Origin: Hippophae tibetana
Taxonomy: Eukaryota > Streptophyta > Magnoliopsida > Rosales > Elaeagnaceae
Assembly: GCA_037013495.1 (NCBI GenBank)
Contig: CM072801.1
Span: 104,043,816 to 104,107,815 of the forward strand
Direction of reading: 5' to 3'
DNA length: 64,000 nucleotides
The notes beneath the pieces were generated by a model. That model worked only from the letters and a program-made list of their open reading frames with translations, was not told the origin of the DNA and did no database searches. Each line of letters begins with the position of its first letter. Within the stretch, counting starts at the first letter, position 1. Of this stretch, positions 36,720 to 51,500 are shown piece by piece. A program made the translations under genes and the position numbers.

Positions 36720-39339
36720 ACATTACGAACTCCAGAAATTTTGTTGTTTTTTTTATTCACGATCAAAGATTGGTTGAACGCCGAAAAAAAAGAAAAGGAA
36801 AATGATACATTGAATTAAAAGAAATGTACGAAATGAAATGCAAATAAGAAAATTATGACAACAAAATCTAAATAAAACAAAAGACTTGTAGAAATATTTG
36901 TTTCTTTAATTGTGATTTGTACCAAAAGAATGCAAAAAACAATAAAATGGAAACGTTTAGTATTTCTAAAATTCAAAAAATAGATATATTAAGAGAGATA
37001 TACTATTTTGGGCAACCAAGACTTTGATACCAAATGATACGGATCTTTTATGCGGACCATTTTGGAAACCATGAACTCAAAGGAATGAGAAAGATTGAAT
37101 TGCTAAGAAAATGGTTAATATAATCAATTTTGAACAATTAAGAACACGATTAGAAAACCACGCAAAAATGTGAGACCAAACTATTAGACGTCGGAAAGTA
37201 GTGTAAGCGATGGAATTTGGGTTCTAAAAAGTGGACAAATGAACTATTTTTTACTTTATGTTTTTGCAAATTGAAATGAGTTTTGATTTGATATTTTATA
37301 ATAGTCGTTTTGATTTATGACTTAAAAGTTATAACAGTTTAAAGTTTGATCCTCAATAAATAATTTTTTTTTTTTTTAAATTACGAACCCCAGAAATTTT
37401 GTTGTTTTTTTATTGAGGATCAAAGATTGGTTGAACGCCAAAAAAAAAAAAGGAAAATGATACATTGATTTAAAAGAAAAGTACGAAATGAAATGCAAAT
37501 AAGAAAATTATGACAACAAAATCTAAAGAAAACAAAAGGCTTGGAGAAATATTTGTTTCTTTAATTGTGATTTGGACCAAAAGAATGCAAAAAAGAATAA
37601 AATGGAAACGTTTAGTAAATCTAAAATTCAAAAAATAGATATATTAAGAGAGATATACTATTTTGGGCAACCAAGGCTACGATACCAGATGATACAGATC
37701 TTTTATGCCGACCATTTTGGAAACCATGAACTCAAAGGAATGAGAAAGATTGAATTGCTAAGAAAATGGTTAATATAATCAAATTTGAAGAATTAAGAAC
37801 ACGATTAGAAAACCACGCAAAAATTGGAGACCAAACTATTAGACGTCGGAAAGTAGTGTAAGCGATGGAATTTGGGTTCTAAAAAGTGGACAAATGAACT
37901 ATTTTTTACTTTATGTTTTTGCTAATTGAAATGAGTTTTGATTTGATATTTTATAATAGTCGTTTTGATGTATGACTTAAAAGTTATAACAGTTTAAAGT
38001 TGGAACCTCAATAAATAATTTCTTTTTTTTTAAATTACGAACTCTAGAAATTTTGTTGTTTTTTTTATTCACGATCAAAGATTGGTTGAACGCCGAAAAA
38101 AAAGAAAAGGAAAATGATACATTGAATTAAAAGAAATGTACGAAATGAAATGCAAATAAGAAAATTATGACAACAAAATCTAAATAAAACAAAAGACTTG
38201 TAGAAATATTTGTTTCTTTAATTGTGATTTGTTCCAAAAGAATGAAAAAAACAATAAAATGGAAACGTTTAGTATTTCTAAAATTCAAAAAATAGATATA
38301 TTAAGAGAGATATATTATTTTGGGCAACCAAGACTTTGATACCAAATGATACGGATCTTTTATGCGGACCATTTTGGAAACCATGAACTCAAAGGAATGA
38401 GAAAGATTGAATTGCTAAGAAAATGGTTAATATAATCAAATTTGAAGAATTAAGAACACGATTATAAAACCACGCAAAAATGTGAGACCAAACTATTAGA
38501 CGTCGGAAAGTAGTGTAAGCGATGGAATTTGGGTTCTAAAAAGTGGACAAATGAACTATTTTTTACTTTATGTTTTTGCAAATTGAAATGAGTTTTGATT
38601 TGATATTTTATAATAGTCGTTTTGATTTATGACTTAAAAGTTATAACAGTTTAAAGTTGGAACCTCAATAAATAATTCTTTTTTTTAAATTACGAACTCC
38701 AGAAATTTTGTTGCTTTTAATTCAAGATCAAATATTTGTTGAACGCCGAAAACAAAGAAAAGGAAAATGATACAGTGAATTAAAAGAAAAGTACGAAATG
38801 AAATGCAAATAAGAAAATAATGACAACAAAATCTAAATAAAACAAAAGACTTGTAGAAATATTTGTTTCTTTAATTGTGATTTGTTCCAAAAGAATGAAA
38901 AAAACAATAAAATGGAAACGTTTAGTATTTCTAAAATTCAAAAAATAGATATATTAAGAGAGATATATTATTTTGGGCAACCAAGACTTTGATACCAAAT
39001 GATACAGATCTTTTATGCGGACCATTTTGGAAACCATGAACTCAAAGGAATGAGAAAGATTGAATTGCTAAGAAAATGGTTAATATAATCAAATTTGAAG
39101 AATTAAGAACACGATTATAAAACCACGCAAAAATGTGAGACCAAACTATTAGACGTCGGAAAGTAGTGTAAGCGATGGAATTTGGGTTCTAAAAAGTGGA
39201 CAAATGAACTATTTTTTACTTTATGTTTTTGCAAATTGAAATGAGTTTTGATTTGATATTTTATAATAGTCGTTTTGATTTATGACTTAAAAGTTATAAC
39301 AGTTTAAAGTTGGATCCTCAATAAATATATTTTTTTTTT
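36720..39339 (+). repeat. V-P-U trimer plus one divergent monomer
   Basis: Monomers start at 36720 (V), 37378 (P), 38032 (U) and 38687 (divergent U). The first three match the trimers at 6556 and 8525, including attgaggatc in P and gaatgaaaaaaac in U. The fourth has an unusual head, described separately. The tail of the V monomer carries a private aaagtttgatcc that destroys the BamHI site. Confidence 0.9.
38687..39339 (+). repeat. Divergent monomer with a non-standard head
   Basis: The head has gttgcttttaattcaagatc, caaatatttgttg, gaaaacaaag, gatacagtg and aaaataatgac, none of which occurs in any other copy. These changes cluster in about 38680-38822. The rest of the monomer is ordinary U type except for agatct in place of cggatct. 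Both the internal T run and the A run are interrupted here. The patch may be a conversion tract from a more distant monomer lineage or a remnant of an older sequence state. Confidence 0.85.
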
Positions 39340-42300
39340 AAATTACGAACTCCAGAAATTTTGTTGTTTTTTTATTCAGGATCAAAGATCGGTTGAACGC
39401 CGAAAAAAAAGAAAAGTAAAATGATACATTGAATTTAAAGAAAAGTACGAAATGAAATGCAAATAAGAAAATTATGACAACAAAATCTAAAGAAAACAAA
39501 AGGCTTGGAGAAATATTTGTTTCTTTAATTGTGATTTGGACCAAAAGAATGCAAAAGACAATAAAATGGAAACGTTTAGTAAATCTAAAATTCAAAAAAT
39601 AGATATATTAAGAGAGATATACTATTTTGGGCAACCAAGGCTACGATACCAGATGATACAGATCTTTTATGCCGACCATTTTGGAAACCATGAACTCAAA
39701 GGAATGAGAAAGATTGAATTGCTAAGAACATGGTTAATATAATCAAATATGAACAATTAAGAACACGATTAGAAAACCACGCAAAAATGTGAGACCAAAC
39801 TATTAGACGTCGGAAGGTAGTGTAAGCGATGGAATTTGGGTTCTAAAAAGTGGACAACTGAACTATTTTTTACTTTATGTTTTTGCTAATTGAAATGAGT
39901 TTAGATTTGATATTTTATAATAGTCGTTTTGATGTATCACTTAAAAGTTATAACAGTTTAAAGTTGGAACCTCAATAAATAATTTCTTTTTTTTTTAAAT
40001 TACGAACTCTAGAAATTTTGTTGTTTTTTTTATTCACGATCAAAGATTGGTTGAACGCCGAAAAAAAAGAAAAGGAAAATGATACATTGAATTAAAAGAA
40101 ATGTACGAAATGAAATGCAAATAAGAAAATTATGACAACAAAATCTAAATAAAACAAAAGACTTGTAGAAATATTTGTTTCTTTAATTGTGATTTGTTCC
40201 AAAAGAATGCAAAAAACAATAAAATGGAAACGTTTAGTATTTCTAAAATTCAAAAAATAGATATATTAAGAGAGATATATTATTTTGGGCAACCAAGACT
40301 TTGATACCAAATTATACGGATCTTTTATGCGGACCATTTTGGAAACCATGAACTCAAAGGAATGAGAAAGATTGAATTGCTAAGAAAATGGTTAATATAA
40401 TCAAATTTGAACAATTAAGAACACGATTATAAAACCACGCAAAAATGTGAGACCAAACTATTAGACGTCGGAAAGTAGTGTAAGCGATGGAATTTGGGTT
40501 CTAAAAAGTGGACAAATGAACTATTTTTTACTTTATGTTTTTGCAAATTGAAATGAGTTTTGATTTGATATTTTATAATAGTCGTTTTGATTTATAACTT
40601 AAAAGTTATAACAGTTTAAAGTTGGATCCTCAATAAATATATATTTTTTTTTAAATTACGAACTCCAGAAATTTTGTTGTTTTTTTATTCAGGATCAAAG
40701 ATCGGTTGAACGCCGAAAAAAAAGAAAAGGAAAATGATACATTGAATTTAAAGAAAAGTACGAAATGAAATGCAAATAAGAAAATTATGACAACAAAATC
40801 TAAAGAAAACAAAAGGCTTGGAGAAATATTTGTTTCTTTAATTGTGATTTGGACCAAAAGAATGCAAAAGACAATAAAATGGAAACGTTTAGTAAATCTA
40901 AAATTCAAAAAATAGATATATTAAGAGAGATATACTATTTTGGGCAACCAAGGCTACGATACCAGATGATACAGATCTTTTATGCCGACCATTTTGGAAA
41001 CCATGAACTCAAAGGAATGAGAAAGATTGAATTGCTAAGAACATGGTTAATATAATCAAATATGAACAATTAAGAACACGATTAGAAAACCACGCAAAAA
41101 TGTGAGACCAAACTATTAGACGTCGGAAGGTAGTGTAAGCGATGGAATTTGGGTTCTAAAAAGTGGACAACTGAACTATTTTTTACTTTATGTTTTTGCT
41201 AATTGAAATGAGTTTAGATTTGATATTTTATAATAGTCGTTTTGATGTATCACTTAAAAGTTATAACAGTTTAAAGTTGGAACCTCAATAAATAATTTCT
41301 TTTTTTTTACATTACGAACTGCAGAAATTTTGTTGTTTTTTTTATTCACGATAAAAGATTGGTTGAACGCCGAAAAAAAAGAAAAGGAAAATGATACCTT
41401 GAATTAAAAGAAATGTACGAAATGAAATGCAAATAAGAAAATTATAACAACAAAATCTAAATAAAAAAAAGACTTGTAGAAATATTTGTTTCTTTAATTG
41501 TGATTTGGACCAAAAGAATGCAAAAAACAATTAAATGGAAACGTTTAGTAATTCTAAAATTCAAAAAATAGATATATTAAGAGAGATATACTATTTTGGG
41601 CAACCAAGACTTCGATAGCAAATGATACGGATCTTTTATGCGAACCATTTTGGAAACCATGAACTAAAAGGAATGAGAAAGATTGAATTGCTAAGAAAAT
41701 GGTTAATATAATCAAATTTGAAGAATTAAGAACACGATTAGAAAACCACGCAAAAATTGGAGACCAAACTATTAGACGTCGGAAAGAAGTGTAAGCGATG
41801 GAATTTAGGTTCTAAAAAGTGGACAAATGAACTATTTTTTACTTTATGTTTTTGCTAATTGAAATGAGTTTTGATTTGATATTTTATAATAGTCGTTTTG
41901 ATGTATGACTTAAAAGTTATAACAGTTTAAAGTTGGAACCTCAATAAATAATTTCTTTTTTTTTACATTACGAACTGCAGAAATTTTGTTGTTTTTTTTA
42001 TTCACGATCAAAGATTGGTTGAACGCCGAAAAAAAAAGAAAAGGAAAATGATACATTGAATTAAAAGAAATGTACGAAATGAAATGCAAATAAGAAAATT
42101 ATAACAACAAAATCTATATAAAAAAAAGACTTGTAGAAATATTTGTTTCTTTAATTGTGATTTGGACCAAAAGAATGCAAAAAACAATTAAATGGAAACG
42201 TTTAGTAATTCTAAAATTAAAAAAATAGATATATTAAGAGAGATATACTATTTTGGGCAACCAAGACTTCGATAGCAAATGATACGGATCTTTTATGCGG

Positions 42301-45300
42301 ACCATTTTGGAAACCATGAACTAAAAGGAATGAGAAAGATTGAATTGCTAAGAAAATGGTTAATATAATCAAATTTGAAGAATTAAGAACACGATTAGAA
42401 AACCACGCAAAAATTGGAGACCAAACTATTAGACGTCGGAAAGAAGTGTAAGTGATGGAATTTGGGTTCTAAAAAGTGGACAAATGAACTATTTTTTACT
42501 TTATGTTTTTGCTAATTGAAATGAGTTTTGATTTGATATTTTATAATAGTCGTTTTGATGTATGACTTAAAAGTTATAACAGTTTAAAGTTGGAACCTCA
42601 ATAAATAATTTCTTTTTTTTTTAAATTACGAACTCTAGAAATTTTGTTGTTTTTTTTATTCACGATCAAAGATTGGTTGAACGCCGAAAAAAAAGAAAAG
42701 GAAAATGATACATTGAATTAAAAGAAATGTACGAAATGAAATGCAAATAAGAAAATTATGACAACAAAATCTAAATAAAACAAAAGACTTGTAGAAATAT
42801 TTGTTTCTTTAATTGTGATTTGTACCAAAAGAATGCGAAAAACAATAAAATGGAAACGTTTAGTATTTCTAAAATTCAAAAAATAGATATATTAAGAGAG
42901 ATATACTATTTTGGGCAACCAAGACTTTGATACCAAATGATACGGATCTTTTATGCGGACCATTTTGGAAACCATGAACTCAAAGGAATGAGAAAGATTG
43001 AATTGCTAAGAAAATGGTTAATATAATCAATTTTGAACAATTAAGAACACGATTAGAAAACCACGCAAAAATGTGAGACCAAACTATTAGACGTCGGAAA
43101 GTAGTGTAAGCGATGGAATTTGGGTTCTAAAAAGTGGACAAATGAACTATTTTTTACTTTATGTTTTTGCAAATTGAAATGAGTTTTGATTTGATATTTT
43201 ATAATAGTCGTTTTGATTTATGACTTAAAAGTTATAACAGTTTAAAGTTGGATCCTCAATAAATAATTTTTTTTTTTTTTAAATTACGAACCCAAGAAAT
43301 TTTGTTGTTTTTTTATTCAGGATCAAAGATTGGTTGAACGCCAAAAAAAAAAAGGAAAATGATACATTGATTTAAAAGAAAAGTACGAAATGAAATGCAA
43401 ATAAGAAAATTATGACAACAAAATCTAAAGAAAACAAAAGGCTTGGAGAAATATTTGTTTCTTTAATTGTGATTTGGACCAAAAGAATGCAAAAAACAAT
43501 AAAATGGAAACGTTTAGTAAATCTAAAATTCAAAAAATAGATATATTAAGAGAGATATACTATTTTGGGCAACCAAGGCTACGATACCAGATGATACAGA
43601 TCTTTTATGCCGACCATTTTGGAAACCATGAACTCAAAGGAATGAGAAAGATTGAATTGCTAAGAACATGGTTAATATAATCAAATTTGAAGAATTAAGA
43701 ACACGATTAGAAAACCACGCAAAAATGTGAGACCAAACTATTAGACGTCGGAAGGTAGTGTAAGCGATGGAATTTGGGTTCTAAAAAGTGGACAACTGAA
43801 CTATTTTTTACTTTATGTTTTTGCTAATTGAAATGAGTTTAGATTTGATATTTTATAATAGTCGTTTTGATGTATGACTTAAAAGTTATAACAGTTTAAA
43901 GTTGGAACCTCAATAAATAATTTCTTTTTTTTTACATTACGAACTGCAGAAATTTTGTTGTTTTTTTTATTCACGATCAAAGATTGGTTGAACGCCGAAA
44001 AAAAAAGAAAAGGAAAATGATACATTGAATTAAAAGAAATGTACGAAATGAAATGCAAATAAGAAAATTATAACAACAAAATCTATATAAAAAAAAGACT
44101 TGTAGAAATATTTGTTTCTTTAATTGTGATTTGGACCAAAAGAATGCAAAAAACAATTAAATGGAAACGTTTAGTAATTCTAAAATTCAAAAAATAGATA
44201 TATTAAGAGAGATATACTATTTTGGGCAACCAAGACTTCGATAGCAAATGATACGGATCTTTTATGCGGACCATTTTGGAAACCATGAACTAAAAGGAAT
44301 GAGAAAGATTGAATTGCTAAGAAAATGGTTAATATAATCAAATTTGAAGAATTAAGAACACGATTAGAAAACCACGCAAAAATTGGAGACCAAACTATTA
44401 GACGTCGGAAAGAAGTGTAAGCGATGGAATTTGGGTTCTAAAAAGTGGACAAATGAACTATTTTTTACTTTATGTTTTTGCTAATTGAAATGAGTTTTGA
44501 TTTGATATTATATAATAGTCGTTTTGATGTATGACTTAAAAGTTATAACAGTTTAAAGTTGGAACCTCAATAAATAATTTCTTTTTTTTTTAAATTACGA
44601 ACTCTAGAAATTTTGTTGTTTTTTTTATTCACGATCAAAGATTGGTTGAACGCCGAAAAAAAAGAAAAGGAAAATGATACATTGAATTAAAAGAAATGTA
44701 CGAAATGAAATGCAAATAAGAAAATTATGACAACAAAATCTAAATAAAACAAAAGACTTGTAGAAATATTTGTTTCTTTAATTGTGATTTGTACCAAAAG
44801 AATGCAAAAAACAATAAAATGGAAACGTTTAGTATTTCTAAAATTCAAAAAATAGATATATTAAGAGAGATATACTATTTTGGGCAACCAAGACTTTGAT
44901 ACCAAATGATACGGATCTTTTATGCGGACCATTTTGGAAACCATGAACTCAAAGGAATGAGAAAGATTGAATTGCTAAGAAAATGGTTAATATAATCAAT
45001 TTTGAACAATTAAGAACACGATTAGAAAACCACGCAAAAATGTGAGACCAAACTATTAGACGTCGGAAAGTAGTGTAAGCGATGGAATTTGGGTTCTAAA
45101 AATTGGACAAATGAACTATTTTTTACTTTATGTTTTTGCAAATTGAAATGAGTTTTGATTTGATATTTTATAATAGTCGTTTTGATTTATGACTTAAAAG
45201 TTATAACAGTTTAAAGTTGGATCCTCAATAAATAATTTTTTTTTTTTTTAAATTACGAACCCAAGAAATTTTGTTGTTTTTTTATTCAGGATCAAAGATT

Positions 45301-45902
45301 GGTTGAACGCCAAAAAAAAAAGGAAAATGATACATTGATTTAAAAGAAAAGTACGAAATGAAATGCAAATAAGAAAATTATGACAACAAAATCTAAAGAA
45401 AACAAAAGGCTTGGAGAAATATTTGTTTCTTTAATTGTGATTTGGACCAAAAGAATGCAAAAAACAATAAAATGGAAACGTTTAGTAAATCTAAAATTCA
45501 AAAAATAGATATATTAAGAGAGATATACTATTTTGGGCAACCAAGGCTACGATACCAGATGATACAGATCTTTTATGCCGACCATTTTGGAAACCATGAA
45601 CTCAAAGGAATGAGAAAGATTGAATTGCTAAGAACATGGTTAATATAATCAAATTTGAAGAATTAAGAACACGATTAGAAAACCACACAAAAATGTGAGA
45701 CCAAACTATTAGACGTCGGAAGGTAGTGTAAGCGATGGAATTTGGGTTCTAAAAAGTGGACAACTGAACTATTTTTTACTTTATGTTTTTGCTAATTGAA
45801 ATGAGTTTAGATTTGATATTTTATAATAGTCGTTTTGATGTATCACTTAAAAGTTATAACAGTTTAAAGTTGGAACCTCAATAAATAATTTCTTTTTTTT
45901 TT
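39340..45902 (+). repeat. C-U-C then G-G-U-P-G-U-P, first copy of a 5.9-kb duplication
   Basis: Monomers start at 39340 (C), 39997 (U), 40653 (C), 41309 (G), 41965 (G), 42623 (U), 43281 (P), 43934 (G), 44592 (U) and 45250 (P). From 39997 to about 45880 the block corresponds to 47216-53100 at an offset of 7218-7219 bp. Shared rare variants are gataccttg and gcgaaccatttt in the first G, aaaattaaaaaaatag in the second G, and atctatataaaa. Two G monomers in a row are found only here and in the second copy. Confidence 0.93.
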
Positions 45903-48527
45903 AAATTACGAACTGCAGAAATTTTGTTGTTTTTTTTATTCACGATCAAAGATTGGTTGAACGCCGAAAAAAAAGAAAAGGAAAATGATACATTGAATTA
46001 AAAGAAATGTACGAAATGAAATGCAAATAAGAAAATTATGACAACAAAATCTAAATAAAACAAAAGACTTGTAGAAATATTTGTTTCTTTAATTGTGATT
46101 TGTTCCAAAAGAATGCAAAAAACAATAAAATGGAAACGTTTAGTATTTCTAAAATTCAAAAAATAGATATATTAAGAGAGATATATTATTTTGGGCAACC
46201 AAGACTTTGATACCAAATGATACGGATCTTTTATGCGGACCATTTTGGAAACCATGAACTCAAAGGAATGAGAAAGATTGAATTGCTAAGAAAATGGTTA
46301 ATATAATCAAATTTGAACAATTAAGAACACGATTATAAAACCACGCAAAAATGTGAGACCAAACTATTAGACGTCGGAAAGTAGTGTAAGCGATGGAATT
46401 TGGGTTCTAAAAAGTGGACAAAAGAACTATTTTTTACTTTATGTTTTTGCAAATTGAAATGAGTTTTGATTTGATATTTTATAATAGTCGTTTTGATTTA
46501 TAACTTAAAAGTTATAACAGTTTAAAGTTGGATCCTCAATAAATATATTTTTTTTTTAAAATTACGAACTCCAGAAATTTTGTTGTTTTTTTATTCAGGA
46601 TCAAAGATCGGTTGAACGCCGAAAAAAAAGAAAAGGAAAATGATACATTGAATTTAAAGAAAAGTACGAAATGAAATGCAAATAAGAAAATTATGACAAC
46701 AAAATCTAAAGAAAACAAAAGGCTTGGAGAAATATTTGTTTCTTTAATTGTGATTTGGACTAAAAGAATGCAAAAGACAATAAAATGGAAACGTTTAGTA
46801 AATCTAAAATTCAAAAAATAGATATATTAAGAGAGATATACTATTTTGGGCAACCAAGGCTACGATACCAGATGATACAGATCTTTTATGCCGACCATTT
46901 TGGAAACCATGAACTCAAAGGAATGAGAAAGATTGAATTGCTAAGAACATGGTTAATATAATCAAATATGAACAATTAAGAACACGATTAGAAAACCACG
47001 CAAAAATGTGAGACCAAACTATTAGACGTCGGAAGGTAGTGTAAGCGATGGAATTTGGGTTCTAAAAAGTGGACAACTGAACTATTTTTTACTTTATGTT
47101 TTTGCTAATTGAAATGAGTTTAGATTTGATATTTTATAATAGTCGTTTTGATGTATCACTTAAAAGTTATAACAGTTTAAAGTTGGAACCTCAATAAATA
47201 ATTTCTTTTTTTTTTAAATTACGAACTGCAGAAATTTTGTTGTTTTTTTTATTCACGATCAAAGATTGGTTGAACGCCGAAAAAAAAGAAAAGGAAAATG
47301 ATACATTGAATTAAAAGAAATGTACGAAATGAAATGCAAATAAGAAAATTATGACAACAAAATCTAAATAAAACAAAAGACTTGTAGAAATATTTGTTTC
47401 TTTAATTGTGATTTGTTCCAAAAGAATGCAAAAAACAATAAAATGGAAACGTTTAGTATTTCTAAAATTCAAAAAATAGATATATTAAGAGAGATATATT
47501 ATTTTGGGCAACCAAGACTTTGATACCAAATGATACGGATCTTTTATGCGGACCATTTTGGAAACCATGAACTCAAAGGAATGAGAAAGATTGAATTGCT
47601 AAGAAAATGGTTAATATAATCAAATTTGAACAATTAAGAACACGATTATAAAACCACGCAAAAATGTGAGACCAAACTATTAGACGTCGGAAAGTAGTGT
47701 AAGCGATGGAATTTGGGTTCTAAAAAGTGGACAAAAGAACTATTTTTTACTTTATGTTTTTGCAAATTGAAATGAGTTTTGATTTGATATTTTATAATAG
47801 TCGTTTTGATTTATAACTTAAAAGTTATAACAGTTTAAAGTTGGATCCTCAATAAATATATTTTTTTTTTAAAATTACGAACTCCAGAAATTTTGTTGTT
47901 TTTTTATTCAGGATCAAAGATCGGTTGAACGCCGAAAAAAAAGAAAAGGAAAATGATACATTGAATTTAAAGAAAAGTACGAAATGAAATGCAAATAAGA
48001 AAATTATGACAACAAAATCTAAAGAAAACAAAAGGCTTGGAGAAATATTTGTTTCTTTAATTGTGATTTGGACTAAAAGAATGCAAAAGACAATAAAATG
48101 GAAACGTTTAGTAAATCTAAAATTCAAAAAATAGATATATTAAGAGAGATATACTATTTTGGGCAACCAAGGCTACGATACCAGATGATACAGATCTTTT
48201 ATGCCGACCATTTTGGAAACCATGAACTCAAAGGAATGAGAAAGATTGAATTGCTAAGAACATGGTTAATATAATCAAATATGAACAATTAAGAACACGA
48301 TTAGAAAACCACGCAAAAATGTGAGACCAAACTATTAGACGTCGGAAGGTAGTGTAAGCGATGGAATTTGGGTTCTAAAAAGTGGACAACTGAACTATTT
48401 TTTACTTTATGTTTTTGCTAATTGAAATGAGTTTAGATTTGATATTTTATAATAGTCGTTTTGATGTATCACTTAAAAGTTATAACAGTTTAAAGTTGGA
48501 ACCTCAATAAATAATTTCTTTTTTTTT
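45903..48527 (+). repeat. Two near-identical U-C dimers
   Basis: Monomers start at 45903 (U body, ctgcag head), 46559 (C), 47216 (U body, ctgcag head) and 47872 (C). The dimers lie 1313 bp apart and share three variants seen nowhere else: ggacaaaagaac, ttggactaaaag and an extra A in aaaattacg at the C head. The change in ttggactaaaag puts a stop just after the upstream TTG codon but leaves the ATG-started frame open. Confidence 0.93.
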
Positions 48528-51500
48528 ACATTACGAACTGCAGAAATTTTGTTGTTTTTTTATTCACGATCAAAGATTGGTTGAACGCCGAAAAAAAAAG
48601 AAAAGGAAAATGATACCTTGAATTAAAAGAAATGTACGAAATGAAATGCAAATAAGAAAATTATAACAACAAAATCTAAATAAAAAAAAGACTTGTAGAA
48701 ATATTTGTTTCTTTAATTGTGATTTGGACCAAAAGAATGCAAAAAACAATTAAATGGAAACGTTTAGTAATTCTAAAATTCAAAAAATAGATATATTAAG
48801 AGAGATATACTATTTTGGGCAACCAAGACTTCGATAGCAAATGATACGGATCTTTTATGCGAACCATTTTGGAAACCATGAACTAAAAGGAATGAGAAAG
48901 ATTGAATTGCTAAGAAAATGGTTAATATAATCAAATTTGAAGAATTAAGAACACGATTAGAAAACCACGCAAAAATTGGAGACCAAACTATTAGACGTCG
49001 GAAAGAAGTGTAAGCGATGGAATTTAGGTTCTAAAAAGTGGACAAATGAACTATTTTTTACTTTATGTTTTTGCTAATTGAAATGAGTTTTGATTTGATA
49101 TTTTATAATAGTCGTTTTGATGTATGACTTAAAAGTTATAACAGTTTAAAGTTGGAACCTCAATAAATAATTTCTTTTTTTTTACATTACGAACTGCAGA
49201 AATTTTGTTGTTTTTTTTATTCACGATCAAAGATTGGTTGAACGCCGAAAAAAAAAGAAAAGGAAAATGATACATTGAATTAAAAGAAATGTACGAAATG
49301 AAATGCAAATAAGAAAATTATAACAACAAAATCTATATAAAAAAAAGACTTGTAGAAATATTTGTTTCTTTAATTGTGATTTGGACCAAAAGAATGCAAA
49401 AAACAATTAAATGGAAACGTTTAGTAATTCTAAAATTAAAAAAATAGATATATTAAGAGTGATATACTATTTTGGGCAACCAAGACTTCGATAGCAAATG
49501 ATACGGATCTTTTATGCGGACCATTTTGGAAACCATGAACTAAAAGGAATGAGAAAGATTGAATTGCTAAGAAAATGGTTAATATAATCAAATTTGAAGA
49601 ATTAAGAACACGATTAGAAAACCACGCAAAAATTGGAGACCAAACTATTAGACGTCGGAAAGAAGTGTAAGCGATGGAATTTGGGTTCTAAAAAGTGGAC
49701 AAATGAACTATTTTTTACTTTATGTTTTTGCTAATTGAAATGAGTTTTGATTTGATATTTTATAATAGTCGTTTTGATGTATGACTTAAAAGTTATAACA
49801 GTTTAAAGTTGGAACCTCAATAAATAATTTCTTTTTTTTTTAAATTACGAACTCTAGAAATTTTGTTGTTTTTTTTATTCACGATCAAAGATTGGTTGAA
49901 CGCCGAAAAAAAAGAAAAGGAAAATGATACATTGAATTAAAAGAAATGTACGAAATGAAATGCAAATAAGAAAATTATGACAACAAAATCTAAATAAAAC
50001 AAAAGACTTGTAGAAATATTTGTTTCTTTAATTGTGATTTGTACCAAAAGAATGCAAAAAACAATAAAATGGAAACGTTTAGTATTTCTAAAATTCAAAA
50101 AATAGATATATTAAGAGAGATATACTATTTTGGGCAACCAAGACTTTGATACCAAATGATACGGATCTTTTATGCGGACCATTTTGGAAACCATGAACTC
50201 AAAGGAATGAGAAAGATTGAATTGCTAAGAAAATGGTTAATATAATCAATTTTGAACAATTAAGAACACGATTAGAAAACCACGCAAAAATGTGAGACCA
50301 AACTATTAGACGTCGGAAAGTAGTGTAAGCGATGGAATTTGGGTTCTAAAAAGTGGACAAATGAACTATTTTTTACTTTATGTTTTTGCAAATTGAAATG
50401 AGTTTTGATTTGATATTTTATAATAGTCGTTTTGATTTATGACTTAAAAGTTATAACAGTTTAAAGTTGGATCCTCAATAAATAATTTTTTTTTTTTTAA
50501 ATTACGAACCCAAGAAATTTTGTTGTTTTTTTATTCAGGATCAAAGATTGGTTGAACGCCAAAAAAAAAAAAGGAAAATGATACATTGATTTAAAAGAAA
50601 AGTACGAAATGAAATGCAAATAAGAAAATTATGACAACAAAATCTAAAGAAAACAAAAGGCTTGGAGAAATATTTGTTTCTTTAATTGTGATTTGGACCA
50701 AAAGAATGCAAAAAACAATAAAATGGAAACGTTTAGTAAATCTAAAATTCAAAAAATAGATATATTAAGAGAGATATACTATTTTGGGCAACCAAGGCTA
50801 CGATACCAGATGATACAGATCTTTTATGCCGACCATTTTGGAAACCATGAACTCAAAGGAATGAGAAAGATTGAATTGCTAAGAACATGGTTAATATAAT
50901 CAAATTTGAAGAATTAAGAACACGATTAGAAAACCACGCAAAAATGTGAGACCAAACTATTAGACGTCGGAAGGTAGTGTAAGCGATGGAATTTGGGTTC
51001 TAAAAAGTGGACAACTGAACTATTTTTTACTTTATGTTTTTGCTAATTGAAATGAGTTTAGATTTGATATTTTATAATAGTCGTTTTGATGTATGACTTA
51101 AAAGTTATAACAGTTTAAAGTTGGAACCTCAATAAATAATTTCTTTTTTTTTACATTACGAACTGCATAAATTTTGTTGTTTTTTTTATTCACGATCAAA
51201 GATTGGTTGAACGCCGAAAAAAAAAGAAAAGGAAAATGATACATTGAATTAAAAGAAATGTACGAAATGAAATGCAAATAAGAAAATTATAACAACAAAA
51301 TCTATATAAAAAAAAGACTTGTAGAAATATTTGTTTCTTTAATTGTGATTTGGACCAAAAGAATGCAAAAAACAATTAAATGGAAACGTTTAGTAATTCT
51401 AAAATTCAAAAAATAGATATATTAAGAGAGATATACTATTTTGGGCAACCAAGACTTCGATAGCAAATGATACGGATCTTTTATGCGGACCATTTTGGAA

